A stretch of DNA of 64,000 nucleotides from Cupriavidus numazuensis (GTDB lineage Bacteria > Pseudomonadota > Gammaproteobacteria > Burkholderiales > Burkholderiaceae): assembly GCF_905397435.1 (NCBI RefSeq), contig NZ_CAJPVI010000047.1, positions 1 through 64,000 on the forward strand. The letters run 5' to 3'. The notes below the pieces were generated by a model, which was not told where the DNA came from, did no database searches, and worked only from the letters and a program-made list of their open reading frames with translations. Of the stretch, positions 52,446 through 61,461 are shown in pieces. Positions within the stretch are counted from its first letter, which is position 1, and the number at the start of each line of letters is the position of its first letter. A program made the position numbers and the translations under genes.

Positions 52446-53981
52446 TCAGTCCATTGCTGCGTGGGCCAGGTCTGTCGGCGCTTGTCTGACCGGGCGCACG
52501 AGCAGGATCAGCGGTACCACCAGCAGCGTGGCGATGAACATCGCCTTGAAGTCGTTGAGGTAGGCGATCATCGACGCCTGCTGGGTGATGGCATGGTTCA
52601 GCGCTACCAGGTCGGTGCGCGAGCCGTTTGCGACCATCGACTGCAGGTTCGGGTTGTAGACGCTGACATGCGCGGCCAGGTCGGCGTGCGCGATTTGCGT
52701 GTTGCGTGTCATCAGCGCCTGGATGACGGAGATGCCGATGCTGCTGCCGATATTGCGCACCAGGCTGTAGGTGGCAGTGCCGTCGGCACGCAGATCCGGC
52801 CGCAGCGTGGAGAACGTCAGCGCGCTCAGTGGCACAAACACGAGTCCCAGCCCGAAGCCCTGGATCACGCCGGGCCAGACGATATCGGACATCGACAGCA
52901 CGATGGTGTAGTGCATCATCTGCCACAGCGCGAACGCCGAGATCAGGAAGCCCGACAGGAGCAGCAGCCGCGCATCGATGCGGCGCAGCAAACGGCCGGC
53001 CAGCAGCATTGCCACCATGGTGCCGGCGCCGCTCGGCGCGGTGACAAGACCAGTGGTCGCCACGGGATACTGCATCAGCCCTTGCAGCATCGGCGGCAGC
53101 AGTGCACGCGTGGCGTACATGACCGCCCCGATGACGAAGATGAAACACGTGCCCGTGGCGAAGTTGCGGTCCTTCAGCAGTTCGAACCGGAAGAACGACT
53201 TCGAGCCTGCCGTCGCCGTGTGCACGATGAAATAGGCAAAGCTGATCACTGCGAGCAGCGCTTCGATGCGGATTTCCAGCGAACTGAACCAGTCGAGCTG
53301 TTCGCCGCGGTCGAGCATGGCCTGGAGCGCGCCGATGGCCAGGCTCAGCGTGGCAAAGCCGAATGCGTCGAACTTGATCTCCCTGCGCGGCTCCCGGGCG
53401 GGCAGGAACGACATGACGCCGAACATGGCAAACGCGCCGATCGGCACGTTGATGAAGAACACCCAGCGCCAGTTGTAGCTGTCGGTCAGCCAGCCACCCA
53501 GCGTCGGCCCGAGGATCGGGCCGACCATCACGCCCATGCCCCACACCGCCATGGCCTGCCCCTGGCGCGATGGCGGGTTGATGTCGAGCAGGATCGACTG
53601 CGATAGCGGCACCAGCGATGCGCCGAAGATGCCTTGCAGCAGGCGCGCGGCGACCATTTGCGGCAGCGTCTCGGCCAGCCCGCAGAACGCCGATGCCACC
53701 GTGAAGCCACCGATGGCGATCAGCAACAGCCGCTTCACGCCGAGCCGGTCGGACAACCAGCCGGTCAGTGGCGTGGCGATGGCTGCGGCGACGATGTAGG
53801 ACGTCAGCACCCACGTGATCTCGTCCTGCGATGCAGAGAGCGTGCCCTGCATGTGCGGCAACGCGACGTTGGCAATGGTGCTGTCCAGCGTCTGGATCAG
53901 CGTTGCCAGCATGATCGAGACGGTGATCATGGGCCGGTTCAGCGGCGTGTCGGCGCCGGCCGGCTGGGCTAGGGAGGACAT
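52446..53981 (-). CDS. DHA2-family multidrug efflux MFS transporter (EmrB/QacA type)
   Basis: 511 residues with about fourteen transmembrane helices. Features: LIQTLDSTIANVALPHMQGTL (helix 1 motif), WVLTSYIVAAAIATPLTGWLSDRLG, antiporter motif C in WGMGVMVGPILGPTLGGWL and a C-terminal amphipathic tail. No EmrA adaptor gene lies next to it. Divergent from the marR gene, which with the ATAAGC dyad in the spacer is its likely control. Exports hydrophobic drugs by proton antiport. Confidence 0.92.
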   Translation of the reverse strand: MSSLAQPAGADTPLNRPMITVSIMLATLIQTLDSTIANVALPHMQGTLSASQDEITWVLTSYIVAAAIATPLTGWLSDRLGVKRLLLIAIGGFTVASAFCGLAETLPQMVAARLLQGIFGASLVPLSQSILLDINPPSRQGQAMAVWGMGVMVGPILGPTLGGWLTDSYNWRWVFFINVPIGAFAMFGVMSFLPAREPRREIKFDAFGFATLSLAIGALQAMLDRGEQLDWFSSLEIRIEALLAVISFAYFIVHTATAGSKSFFRFELLKDRNFATGTCFIFVIGAVMYATRALLPPMLQGLMQYPVATTGLVTAPSGAGTMVAMLLAGRLLRRIDARLLLLSGFLISAFALWQMMHYTIVLSMSDIVWPGVIQGFGLGLVFVPLSALTFSTLRPDLRADGTATYSLVRNIGSSIGISVIQALMTRNTQIAHADLAAHVSVYNPNLQSMVANGSRTDLVALNHAITQQASMIAYLNDFKAMFIATLLVVPLILLVRPVRQAPTDLAHAAMD

Positions 53982-54004
53982 GAAGCGCGCGGGGGCTGTT
54001 TTAT

Positions 54005-54022
54005 TGATAAGCGTGCTTATTA
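54005..54022. promoter_or_regulatory. Candidate MarR operator
   Basis: ATAAGC-GT-GCTTAT perfect dyad, extending by one further complementary pair, lies 24 bases upstream of the efflux gene start, in the only AT-rich part of the spacer. This is a typical size for a MarR dimer site; repression of the efflux gene by the divergent MarR is inferred. Confidence 0.6.
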
Positions 54023-54076
54023 TATGACCGGGTGGGAGCGCGGTGGCGGGTCGCGTTGGCCCGGTGTGCCGAACCC

Positions 54077-54104
54077 TTCACTGTCACGGTTCTTCGGCTA
54101 TAGT
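54077..54104 (+). promoter_or_regulatory. Sigma-70-like promoter giving a probable leaderless marR transcript
   Basis: TTCACT and TATAGT are separated by 16 bases, and the -10 box ends six bases before the marR ATG. Transcription would start at or next to the start codon, and there is no ribosome binding site upstream of it. Confidence 0.5.
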
Positions 54105-54110
54105 CGCGCG

Positions 54111-54554
54111 ATGGAATCGGAATCCGAAAAACGCCTTGGCTTCCTGGTGACCGACGTGGGCCGCTTGTGCGGCAAGCGGTTCGACGACCTGGCGAAGTCC
54201 AAGCTGGACCTCACGCGCGCGCAGTGCCGCGCGCTCGCCTACCTCGGCCACCATGGCGAAATCAACCAGGCCAGCCTGGCCGACATCCTCGATGTGGCAC
54301 CGATCTCGGCCGGCCGACTGCTCGACCGCATGGAAGAGGGCGGGTGGATCGTGCGCCGCCCGAATCCCGACGACCGCCGCGAACGGCTGGTGCAGATGAC
54401 GGCGAAGGCACGCAAGGCGCTAGGGCAGGCGCGGCTCGTCGGCGACGAGATCGCTGCGGAAGCCCTGCGCGGCTTCACCCCGCAGGAGCACGAGCAACTG
54501 ATTGCGCTGCTGCAACGCGTGCGCGCCAACCTGGTCGACGCGGTCGAGCGATGA
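54111..54554 (+). CDS. MarR-family transcriptional regulator
   Basis: 147 residues. Winged helix region: LTRAQCRALAYLGHHGEINQ, LADILDVAPISAGRLLDRME and the wing NPDDRRERLVQMTAKA. The start MESESEKRLGFL has no ribosome site but sits next to a promoter-like -10 box, suggesting leaderless translation. The frame opens upstream to 54024 through the promoter. Divergent from the efflux transporter and overlapping the CDF gene by four bases. Confidence 0.9.
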   Translation: MESESEKRLGFLVTDVGRLCGKRFDDLAKSKLDLTRAQCRALAYLGHHGEINQASLADILDVAPISAGRLLDRMEEGGWIVRRPNPDDRRERLVQMTAKARKALGQARLVGDEIAAEALRGFTPQEHEQLIALLQRVRANLVDAVER

Positions 54555-55489
54555 CTCCCATGCCCATCCAGGACATTCCTTCGGGCCCGGGCGCCGACGC
54601 GCACGCCGATTACCTGGCCGGCCGGCGCAGCACGCTGGTCAGCGTCGGCGTCAATATCGGCCTGAGCGCGGCCCAGGCCGCGGCCGGCCTGTGGGCGGGC
54701 TCGCAGGCGCTGCTCGCGGATGCGCTGCATTCGCTGTCCGACCTGATGTCCGACTTCGTGGTGCTGCTGGCCGGCCACCACGGACGCAAGGGACCGGATG
54801 CCGACCACCAGTATGGTCACCGCCGCTATGAAACCGCCGCCTCGCTGGTGCTCGGTTGCCTGCTGCTCGCGGTGGGTGTCGGCATGTTGTGGGCGGCGGT
54901 CGGCAAGATCCAGCATCCGCAGGGCGCGGGGGCGGTCAAGCCGATCGCGCTCTGGGTCGCCGTGGTCGCGCTGCTGTCCAAGGAATTGCTGTTCCGCTAT
55001 ATGCTGGCCGTCGCCAAACGCGTGCGCTCCGGCATGCTGGTCGCCAATGCCTGGCACGCGCGCTCGGACGCCGCATCTTCGCTGGTCGTGGCCCTCGGCA
55101 TCGGCGGCAACCTGCTTGGCTACCACGTACTGGACCCGGTCGCCGCAATCGTGGTCGGCCTGATGGTCTCGCGCATGGGCTGGAAGTTCGGCTGGGATGC
55201 GCTCAACGACCTCATGGACCGCGCCGCCGATACCGAAACCGTCGCCGCGATCCGGCAGACCATGCTCGAAACCCCGGGCGTGCTCGGCGTGCACGACCTG
55301 CGCACGCGCAAGATGGGCGACCAGGTGCTGGTCGACGTGCATCTCGAGATCAACGCCAACCTGACCGTGGCGGAAGGCCACGCGATCGCAGCGGAAGCAC
55401 ATCAACGCACGGTGGACCGCCACCACGTGCTAAGCGTGATGACACACGTCGACCCCGTATACGTCCCTGCATCCGAAGCCCGCAGCTGA
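54551..55489 (+). CDS. Cation diffusion facilitator (CDF) family metal transporter
   Basis: 312 residues. Six transmembrane helices with metal-site residues in ALLADALHSLSDLMSDFVV and NAWHARSDAASSLVV (the paired HxxxD motifs), the histidine-bearing GHHGRKGPDADHQYGHRRYE, and a cytoplasmic C-terminal domain with VHDLRTRKMGDQVLVDVHLE. Expels Zn, Fe, Mn or related divalent metals by proton exchange. The start overlaps the marR stop (ATGA). Metal specificity cannot be told from sequence. Confidence 0.92.
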   Translation: MTPMPIQDIPSGPGADAHADYLAGRRSTLVSVGVNIGLSAAQAAAGLWAGSQALLADALHSLSDLMSDFVVLLAGHHGRKGPDADHQYGHRRYETAASLVLGCLLLAVGVGMLWAAVGKIQHPQGAGAVKPIALWVAVVALLSKELLFRYMLAVAKRVRSGMLVANAWHARSDAASSLVVALGIGGNLLGYHVLDPVAAIVVGLMVSRMGWKFGWDALNDLMDRAADTETVAAIRQTMLETPGVLGVHDLRTRKMGDQVLVDVHLEINANLTVAEGHAIAAEAHQRTVDRHHVLSVMTHVDPVYVPASEARS

Positions 55490-55829
55490 GGAGCCTGTGG
55501 ATATCTCCGCCCTGTGCTGGGGATAACTGCATGGAAAGGCTGTGGTCCGGCTGGGGGCGCGCTGTGGGGCGTATACGTACAACGTTTACCTTGTTTCGTC
55601 GACGTATACGTCCGCTCCCGGATATTCAGGTGCAACCGCCATCCCGCACACGGGTTGTCTTTCTTGCAACCTGTTGATCCTGAAGGGAAAAAGACTGTTA
55701 TCCACGGCCGAAGGCCACGTTTACCTACTACTACTATTTATGTATACGTAAACAGTTTTAAGAAAAGACATCAGATGGTTCCTGCCGAACGCGGGATGTC
55801 TATCCCGCCCGTTGTGCCACGACGTATAC
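55456..55829. promoter_or_regulatory. Cluster of five GTATAC-centred palindromes
   Basis: Cores at 55457, 55571, 55603, 55742 and 55824, four of them extended to CGTATACGT or GTATACGTA. The first is inside the end of the CDF gene; the others are in the 542-base spacer 55490-56031 before the haem receptor. The spacer has no convincing gene; short frames lack ribosome sites. The role of the palindromes is unknown. Confidence 0.6.
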
Positions 55830-55978
55830 CTCTCGCTGCCTTGTCGTGAGCCGCTGATTCCATCGATCGCTACGCGTTGCCTGGGCCGCCTGGCTTCCGC
55901 CTTTTCCTTCCCTGTACCCCGTTAACCGCACGAGCTTTGTGTTGTCACAAAGTATCTGCTTCGCAACTTCTTGTAAAT

Positions 55979-55997
55979 GAGAATGTTAACCATTATC
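55979..55997 (+). promoter_or_regulatory. Fur box upstream of the haem uptake operon
   Basis: GAGAATGTTAACCATTATC matches 16 of 19 positions of the classical Fur consensus GATAATGATAATCATTATC. It lies 34 bases before the receptor start. Iron-loaded Fur would repress the whole receptor-hmuYSTUV series. Confidence 0.9.
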
Positions 55998-56031
55998 ATT
56001 TACAGATTCATCTGCGGAGTGAAATTCCATC

Positions 56032-58023
56032 GTGCGTGCCGATCATCGACGTCGATCCCTACCGGTTCTCGCCAGCGCACTGCTGTGCCCATGGCTGTTT
56101 CCGAGCGTAGCCGTTGCGCAAGAAGCGGATTCGCTGCCGACGGTAGTGGTTACAGGCACGCGTTCGGAAAAGACGCTGGACGAAACGCCGGTGCGCACCG
56201 AGGTGGTGGACCGCAAGGAAATCGACCGCACCCACGCCCGTACGCTCAAGGATGCGCTTGAAAACGTGCCGGGCCTGCAGTTGCGCGAGATTCACGGCAA
56301 GTCCGGATACGAAGTGACCCTGCAGGGCATGACCAGCGACCAGGTCCTGGTGCTGGTCGACGGTCTGCCCATCAGTGCCAGCACGGGTTCGACAGTAGAC
56401 GTCTCGCAGTACCTGCTGGGCGAGGTCGACCGGGTGGAAGTGGTGAAGGGTGCCAGTTCGGCCCAGTACGGTAGTTCGGCCATGGGCGGCGTGATCAACG
56501 TCATCACACGGCCTATTGCGCGCGGATTTGCAGGCGCGGTCTCCGCAGATGCCGGCAGCTACGGCTCGCAGAACGCGGACGGCAACCCCGGCGTCCTGCA
56601 CGGCAATGTCCGCGTCGAAGGCGGCGGCGAGAAATGGCGCGCACGCGTGACTGCCGACGCGATCGACAACAAGGGGTTCGCCGTGGATCCCGACGGCTGG
56701 ACGCGCCACGGCGACGCCGTGCGGCGCGAGCAGTACGCCGGCCGTGTCGAGTGGCTGCCAACGCCCGCCGGCAGCTTCTGGGTCGACGCCAGCGCCTACC
56801 GCGAGACCGACGAGCAGCGCTACCGCTACTACGCGCCGCCGGTCTACGTGCCGCAGCGCAAGACCGAGGACATCTCGCGCGACCGCTTTACCGGTGGCGG
56901 CAGATGGCGCTTCGACAACGGCCTGACCGCGCGCCTTGCCGGCGTGACGGAGGGCTACGACAGCAACACGAAGGAATATTCCAACGGCTTCCAGACCGCC
57001 ACGCGCAATGCCTCGATGCGTACCGACCACGTCTCGCTGCAGCTCGACTTGCCGGCGTGGAAGTCGCAGCTCTGGCAGGTCGGCGGCGATTTCCATCACG
57101 AAACGCTCAACCAGACCGCCAACGGCATCTCGGAACTGCTCGGCAATGCTTCGCGCACCGCCACCGAACTGTACGTGCAGGACGACATCATCCTCAGCGA
57201 TACCTGGGAGATCGTTGCTGGCGTGCGCGGCCAGAACGACTCTGACTTCGGCAGCCACTTTGCGCCCAAGGTGGGTGTGCGCGCGAACCTGATCGGCAGC
57301 GAAGACTGGAAAGGCGTGGCGCGCGCCAACTTCGGCCAGGGCTATCGCGTGCCGAACCTGAAGGAGCGCCACTTCCTGTTCGACCACAGCTCGCTTGGCT
57401 ACATGGTGATCGGCAACCCGAACCTGAAGCCCGAGTCCTCGAACAGCTTCCAGCTCGGCGGCTCGCTGAGCTGGCGCGACCGCGTGACGGTGGACGCCAA
57501 CGTCTTCTACAACCGCGTCTCCGACCTGATCCAGACCGACATGAGCAACTTCACCGTGGTCAACGGTGTGGCGCTCTACACCTACCGCAACGTGGCACGC
57601 GCCCGCACGCAGGGCATCGAAACGACGGTGCGCTGGCAAGCCACCAGCCGCCTCGGCCTGAACGCCGCCTACACCTACACCGATACCGAAGACCTCGATA
57701 CCGGCACCGAACTGACCCGCCGCCCGCGCAGCATGGCACGCCTCGGGCTCGACTGGCGCGTGTTCTCCGGCACGGACTTCTCCGTGCGGGGCCGCTACCA
57801 GAGCAGCGAACTGGTCGATTCCACCACGGGCGCGCGCTCGCCGTCCTGGACCACGCTCGATCTGGTGCTGAACCAGAAGATCGGCCGCGGCGTGACGGCC
57901 TTTGTCGGCGTCAACAACCTGTTCGACCGGCAGCGCGACTTCTCGAACGCGAGCGACTTCGGGCCGGTGGCGGGGCGCTTCATCTATCTCGGCGCGCGGT
58001 TCAACACCGACGGCGTCTTCTGA
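56032..58023 (+). CDS. TonB-dependent outer-membrane haem/haemoglobin receptor
   Basis: 663 residues. A signal (about 1-29, SVAVAQ) is followed by the TonB box region TVVVTGTRSEKTLDETP, a plug domain (about 50-160, with LVDGLPI and VEVVKGASSAQYGSSAMGGVI) and a 22-strand barrel; RVPNLKERHF and NPNLKPESSNSFQLG are the usual receptor motifs, and the C-terminus ends in phenylalanine. The start is GTG at 56032, with GGAG a little far upstream. Preceded by a Fur box and followed by haem genes, so haem uptake is well supported; the residue for haem binding cannot be fixed. Confidence 0.9.
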   Translation: MRADHRRRSLPVLASALLCPWLFPSVAVAQEADSLPTVVVTGTRSEKTLDETPVRTEVVDRKEIDRTHARTLKDALENVPGLQLREIHGKSGYEVTLQGMTSDQVLVLVDGLPISASTGSTVDVSQYLLGEVDRVEVVKGASSAQYGSSAMGGVINVITRPIARGFAGAVSADAGSYGSQNADGNPGVLHGNVRVEGGGEKWRARVTADAIDNKGFAVDPDGWTRHGDAVRREQYAGRVEWLPTPAGSFWVDASAYRETDEQRYRYYAPPVYVPQRKTEDISRDRFTGGGRWRFDNGLTARLAGVTEGYDSNTKEYSNGFQTATRNASMRTDHVSLQLDLPAWKSQLWQVGGDFHHETLNQTANGISELLGNASRTATELYVQDDIILSDTWEIVAGVRGQNDSDFGSHFAPKVGVRANLIGSEDWKGVARANFGQGYRVPNLKERHFLFDHSSLGYMVIGNPNLKPESSNSFQLGGSLSWRDRVTVDANVFYNRVSDLIQTDMSNFTVVNGVALYTYRNVARARTQGIETTVRWQATSRLGLNAAYTYTDTEDLDTGTELTRRPRSMARLGLDWRVFSGTDFSVRGRYQSSELVDSTTGARSPSWTTLDLVLNQKIGRGVTAFVGVNNLFDRQRDFSNASDFGPVAGRFIYLGARFNTDGVF

Positions 58024-58067
58024 TTCAACGGGGAAATCACAGGGAAATCAAAGGGGAGGAACCAGAC

Positions 58068-59369
58068 ATGACTCGAATCTCGGCATCCACGCTTGGCGCC
58101 ATCATGATGGCGCTGGCTCTTGCTGCCTGCGGTGGCGGCGGCGACGACACAGGCAGCAGCAACTCGGGCAACTCCGGCAATTCCGGAAACAACGGCAATA
58201 GCGGCAACACTGGTACGACCAGCGCCTTCACGCAATCGGCCAAGTGGACGTTCGCGTTGCCGGCCAGTGGCAGCACCGTCTGCTACGACTTCAACGCCAA
58301 GGCCGAAGTCGCGAACTGCTCGGGCAATGCGTGGGATCTGAAGGTCAAGAGCAGCGGCATGACGGGATCGCTGTGGACCAACAGCGGCACCAGCGGCAGC
58401 GGTGGCGGTGGCGCGTTCGGCGGCCCGTTCGACCACACGTGGGCCGAGTTGCAGACGTGGCAGAACGCCACGACCGATCCGAAGAGCGGCGCAATTCCGA
58501 GCACCTTGTTCTTCAAGGATTCCGCGAGCGGCGTCTTCTCCGGCACCAACGACATCGCCTCGGCCGCGTTCGAGTACGGCGTGGGCGGGGCGAACGACCA
58601 CCTGCTGTACCCGAACTTCCGGACGTTCGTGATCACGACCGACAGCACCAAGCTCGATCCGGTCGGCTCTGCATCCTCGCCCGTGTACGCGCTGCAGGTG
58701 ACCGGCTACTACGGCGGCGCCGGCGGCACCACGTCGGGCAACCCGTCGTTCCGCTGGGTGGACCGCAGCGACGTGAGCCAGACGGTCCGTACGGCCACCG
58801 TCAACGCTTCAGCCGATTGGGTCTACTACGACCTTCAGGCCGGCGCCGTGAGCACGGCTTCGGGCACCTGGCACATTGCATTCAACCGGTACAACTTCAA
58901 ACTCAACGGCGGAGAGTCGGGCAGCGGCAAGGTCGCGGGCTATGTGGGCAAGACGCCGGCCGGCTTCTACGACGCGGACAAGAAGCCGGTTGCGTCCAAG
59001 TTCACGGATTCGTCGAACCTGGTCGCCACGGCGGCCGACCTGACCTCCACGCTGGACGTGCCCGCCACCGTCAGCGCGTGGGTCAAGGACGGCACGTCGT
59101 CGCCGCTGGGTCCGAAATCGACCGGCACCTATCCGAACCCGCTGAACTACGGCTGGTACACGTACTACCCGACCACCACGGCTGCAGCGGCCGCCGGGCT
59201 GCCCTCGGTCGCGCACCTGATCAAGGCCAACGTTGACAGTGCGAGCCTGCTGCGTGGCGGCGAGGGCAATACCTATGCCCGCTTCCACGTGACGCAGATC
59301 GCCTACGCAGACCCGAACAACGCCTCCAGCCAGCAGACCTGGACGATCGAGTTCGACGTCCAGCCCTGA
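58068..59369 (+). CDS. hmuY: HmuY-family haem-binding lipoprotein
   Basis: 433 residues. A lipoprotein signal ends at C21 (LALAAC), then a glycine/serine/asparagine linker (about 22-52) of repeated SGN units. Two HmuY-like modules follow: about 55-215 (WTFALPASGSTVCYDFNAKA) and 240-430 (ADWVYYDLQAGAVSTASGTW, IAFNRYNFKLNGG). HmuY proteins take haem at the cell surface for the TonB receptor. GGGAGG precedes the ATG. The two-module form is about twice the size of Porphyromonas HmuY. Confidence 0.87.
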   Translation: MTRISASTLGAIMMALALAACGGGGDDTGSSNSGNSGNSGNNGNSGNTGTTSAFTQSAKWTFALPASGSTVCYDFNAKAEVANCSGNAWDLKVKSSGMTGSLWTNSGTSGSGGGGAFGGPFDHTWAELQTWQNATTDPKSGAIPSTLFFKDSASGVFSGTNDIASAAFEYGVGGANDHLLYPNFRTFVITTDSTKLDPVGSASSPVYALQVTGYYGGAGGTTSGNPSFRWVDRSDVSQTVRTATVNASADWVYYDLQAGAVSTASGTWHIAFNRYNFKLNGGESGSGKVAGYVGKTPAGFYDADKKPVASKFTDSSNLVATAADLTSTLDVPATVSAWVKDGTSSPLGPKSTGTYPNPLNYGWYTYYPTTTAAAAAGLPSVAHLIKANVDSASLLRGGEGNTYARFHVTQIAYADPNNASSQQTWTIEFDVQP

Positions 59370-59389
59370 CGCAGGACTTCAGCAAGGCA

Positions 59390-59410
59390 CGCGCGGGGCA
59401 TCCCCGCGCG
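59390..59410 (+). other. Stable hairpin between hmuY and hmuS
   Basis: CGCGCGGGG-CAT-CCCCGCGCG, a perfect 9-bp GC stem with a three-base loop and no U-tract. It lies in the only sizeable gap within the operon and may mark an mRNA processing or partial termination point that favours the receptor and lipoprotein messages. Confidence 0.6.
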
Positions 59411-59465
59411 CCCTTCCTGCAGCCCTTTCCCGATCGTTTATCCGCAAGACGCAAGACCTATCGAC

Positions 59466-60500
59466 ATGGAACACGACAGCATCGACACCCTGCGCGCCCG
59501 TCACCAGCAACTGGTGGACGAGTCTCCCAAGCTGCGCATCCGCGAGCGCGCGCTGCGCCTCGGCGTGCCCGAGGCCGCGCTGGTCGCCGCGGGCTGCGGC
59601 GTCACCTCGCAGGAGCTGGTTGGTCCCGCGCAAGCGTTGTTCCGCGAGCTCGGCACGCTCGGCCGCGTGATGGCGCTATCGCGCAACGACTACGCCGTGC
59701 ATGAGCGCCATGGCGCCTATCTCGACATCCAGGCCGAGGGCCCAGTCGGAATCGTGCTCGGGCCGGACATCGACCTGCGCATGTTCTTCATGAGCTGGAA
59801 GTATTTTTACGCCGTGACCGAGAACGGTCGCCAGAGCATCCAGTTTTTCGACAAGCGTGGCGAGGCTGTGCACAAGGTGTACCGCACCGAGCAGACCGAC
59901 GTCGCTGCATGGGATGCATTCGTCGCGAAGTTCGCCACGTCTACTCGCACGCCGGTCGTCGCCGAGCCGCTGGCGAAGGCGGCCGAGGCGGACAGCCCCG
60001 ACGATGCCGCCGCCCTGCGCACGCATTGGCGCGGGCTGACCGACACGCATGACTTCTTCGGCATGCTGCGCCAGTTCAAGGTGTCGCGCCTTGGCGCGCT
60101 GCGCGCGGTCGGGCAGGACCTGGCGCAGCAGGTGGGCAACGAGACCGTCGAAGCCATGCTCACGCGCGCCGCGGAAACCGCGCTGCCGATCATGTGCTTC
60201 GTGGCGAATCCCGGCATCGTGCAGATCCACACCGGCCCAGTCAGCAAGCTGGTACGCACCGGCCCCTGGTACAACGTGCTCGACGAAACCTTCAACCTGC
60301 ACCTGAACACGGACGCCGTGGTGTCGTCGTGGGTCGTCAACAAGCCGACCAGCGATGGCTGGGTGACCTCGCTCGAACTCTATGGCGCGGACGGCGAGCT
60401 GATCGTCCAGTTCTTCGGCGAACGCAAGCCTGGCAAGCCGGAACTGCCGGCATGGCGCGACTTGCTGCAATCGCTGTGCGCGCAGCCGCTCGCAGCATGA
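59466..60500 (+). CDS. hmuS: Haem-degrading/haem-trafficking protein HmuS (HemS/ChuS family)
   Basis: 344 residues, cytoplasmic. Two HemS repeats (about 15-165 and 190-335), with FRELGTLGRVMALSRNDYAVHERHG and IVLGPDIDLRMFF in the first and GMLRQFKVSRLGALR, GIVQIHTG and HLNTDAVVSSWVV in the second. Receives haem from HmuUV and sequesters or breaks it to release iron. No clear ribosome site precedes the ATG. Confidence 0.93.
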   Translation: MEHDSIDTLRARHQQLVDESPKLRIRERALRLGVPEAALVAAGCGVTSQELVGPAQALFRELGTLGRVMALSRNDYAVHERHGAYLDIQAEGPVGIVLGPDIDLRMFFMSWKYFYAVTENGRQSIQFFDKRGEAVHKVYRTEQTDVAAWDAFVAKFATSTRTPVVAEPLAKAAEADSPDDAAALRTHWRGLTDTHDFFGMLRQFKVSRLGALRAVGQDLAQQVGNETVEAMLTRAAETALPIMCFVANPGIVQIHTGPVSKLVRTGPWYNVLDETFNLHLNTDAVVSSWVVNKPTSDGWVTSLELYGADGELIVQFFGERKPGKPELPAWRDLLQSLCAQPLAA

Positions 60501-60520
60501 GCACATCGGGAGGACGAACG

Positions 60521-61390
60521 ATGAAGCGTGCGGGCAGGCGGCATGCGCTGAAGGCGTTACTGGGTTGCCTTCCGGTCATTGCGCTGGCCGGCGCCGGCGT
60601 GGCCAGCGCCGCGGCGCCCGCGCGCGTCGTGGGCCTCGGCGGGCCGGTTACGGAGATCGTCTATGCGCTCGACGCAGGTCCACGCATGGTCGGTGCCGAC
60701 ACCTCGAGCATCTACCCGGCCGAGGCGCTCAAGCTGCCGCGCGTCGGCTACTACCGCACGTTTTCGGTGGAAGGCGTCGCCAGCCTGAAGCCGGACCTGG
60801 TGCTTGCGTCGGACCAGAGCGGTCCGCCGCAGGCGTTGGAGCAGGTCGGAAAACTGGGCGCGAAGATCGTGGTGGTGCCGTCGGACCCGACACTCGATGC
60901 GCTCGACAAGCGCATTCGCGGTGTCGCCGCCGCGCTCGACCTGACCGCGCGCGGCGAAGCGCTGGTGAACCGCATCCACGCCGAACTGCGCGACGTCCAT
61001 CCTTCGGGGCGTGGCCAGCGCGTGCTGCTCGTGAGCAGCCATACCGGCAAGATGCTCGCGGCCGGGGATGGCACGGCGGCCGCCGCCATGCTCCGGCTCA
61101 TCGGCGCCGACAACGTGCTCGGCACGCAGACCGGCTACAAGCCGTTCTCGGCGGAAGCGGCGGCTGCGCTGCGGCCGGATGTGATCGTCACGACGACGAT
61201 GTCGGTCAAGGCGAGCGGCGGACTGGATGCGTTCCTGGCCCAGGCCGGCCTCCACGTGACACCTGCCGCGCGCGCCAGACGCGTGGTGGTGATGGACGAC
61301 CTGCTTCTGCTCGGCTTCGGCCCGCGCCTGCCCGAGGCACTGCGCCAGCTGTCGGCCGGCCTCGCTGCCAAGGGATCGCCGGCGCGCTGA
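60521..61390 (+). CDS. hmuT: Periplasmic haem-binding protein HmuT
   Basis: 289 residues from the ATG at 60521, which has GGGAGGA six bases upstream; an in-frame ATG at 60497 overlaps the hmuS stop and lacks one. A signal with KRAGRRHALKALLGCLPVIA may use Tat or Sec. The class III binding-protein fold shows RVVGLGGPVTEIVYALDAG, VGADTSSIYPAEALKLPRVGYYR (with the haem-ligand tyrosine region) and GTQTGYKPFSAEAAAALRPD. Delivers haem to HmuUV. Confidence 0.93.
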   Translation: MKRAGRRHALKALLGCLPVIALAGAGVASAAAPARVVGLGGPVTEIVYALDAGPRMVGADTSSIYPAEALKLPRVGYYRTFSVEGVASLKPDLVLASDQSGPPQALEQVGKLGAKIVVVPSDPTLDALDKRIRGVAAALDLTARGEALVNRIHAELRDVHPSGRGQRVLLVSSHTGKMLAAGDGTAAAAMLRLIGADNVLGTQTGYKPFSAEAAAALRPDVIVTTTMSVKASGGLDAFLAQAGLHVTPAARARRVVVMDDLLLLGFGPRLPEALRQLSAGLAAKGSPAR

Positions 61391-61461
61391 GCCGGCGATC
61401 TTCGGTTCCCCCCCAACGCCCCCATCCGACAGGTCCGCGCTTGAGTTCCGTCCGTTCCCTG

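Noticed and set aside
55514-55849. 111-codon frame in the spacer before the haem receptor
   Set aside because: No ribosome site, unlike codon use, and it runs through the GTATAC palindromes; treated as non-coding.
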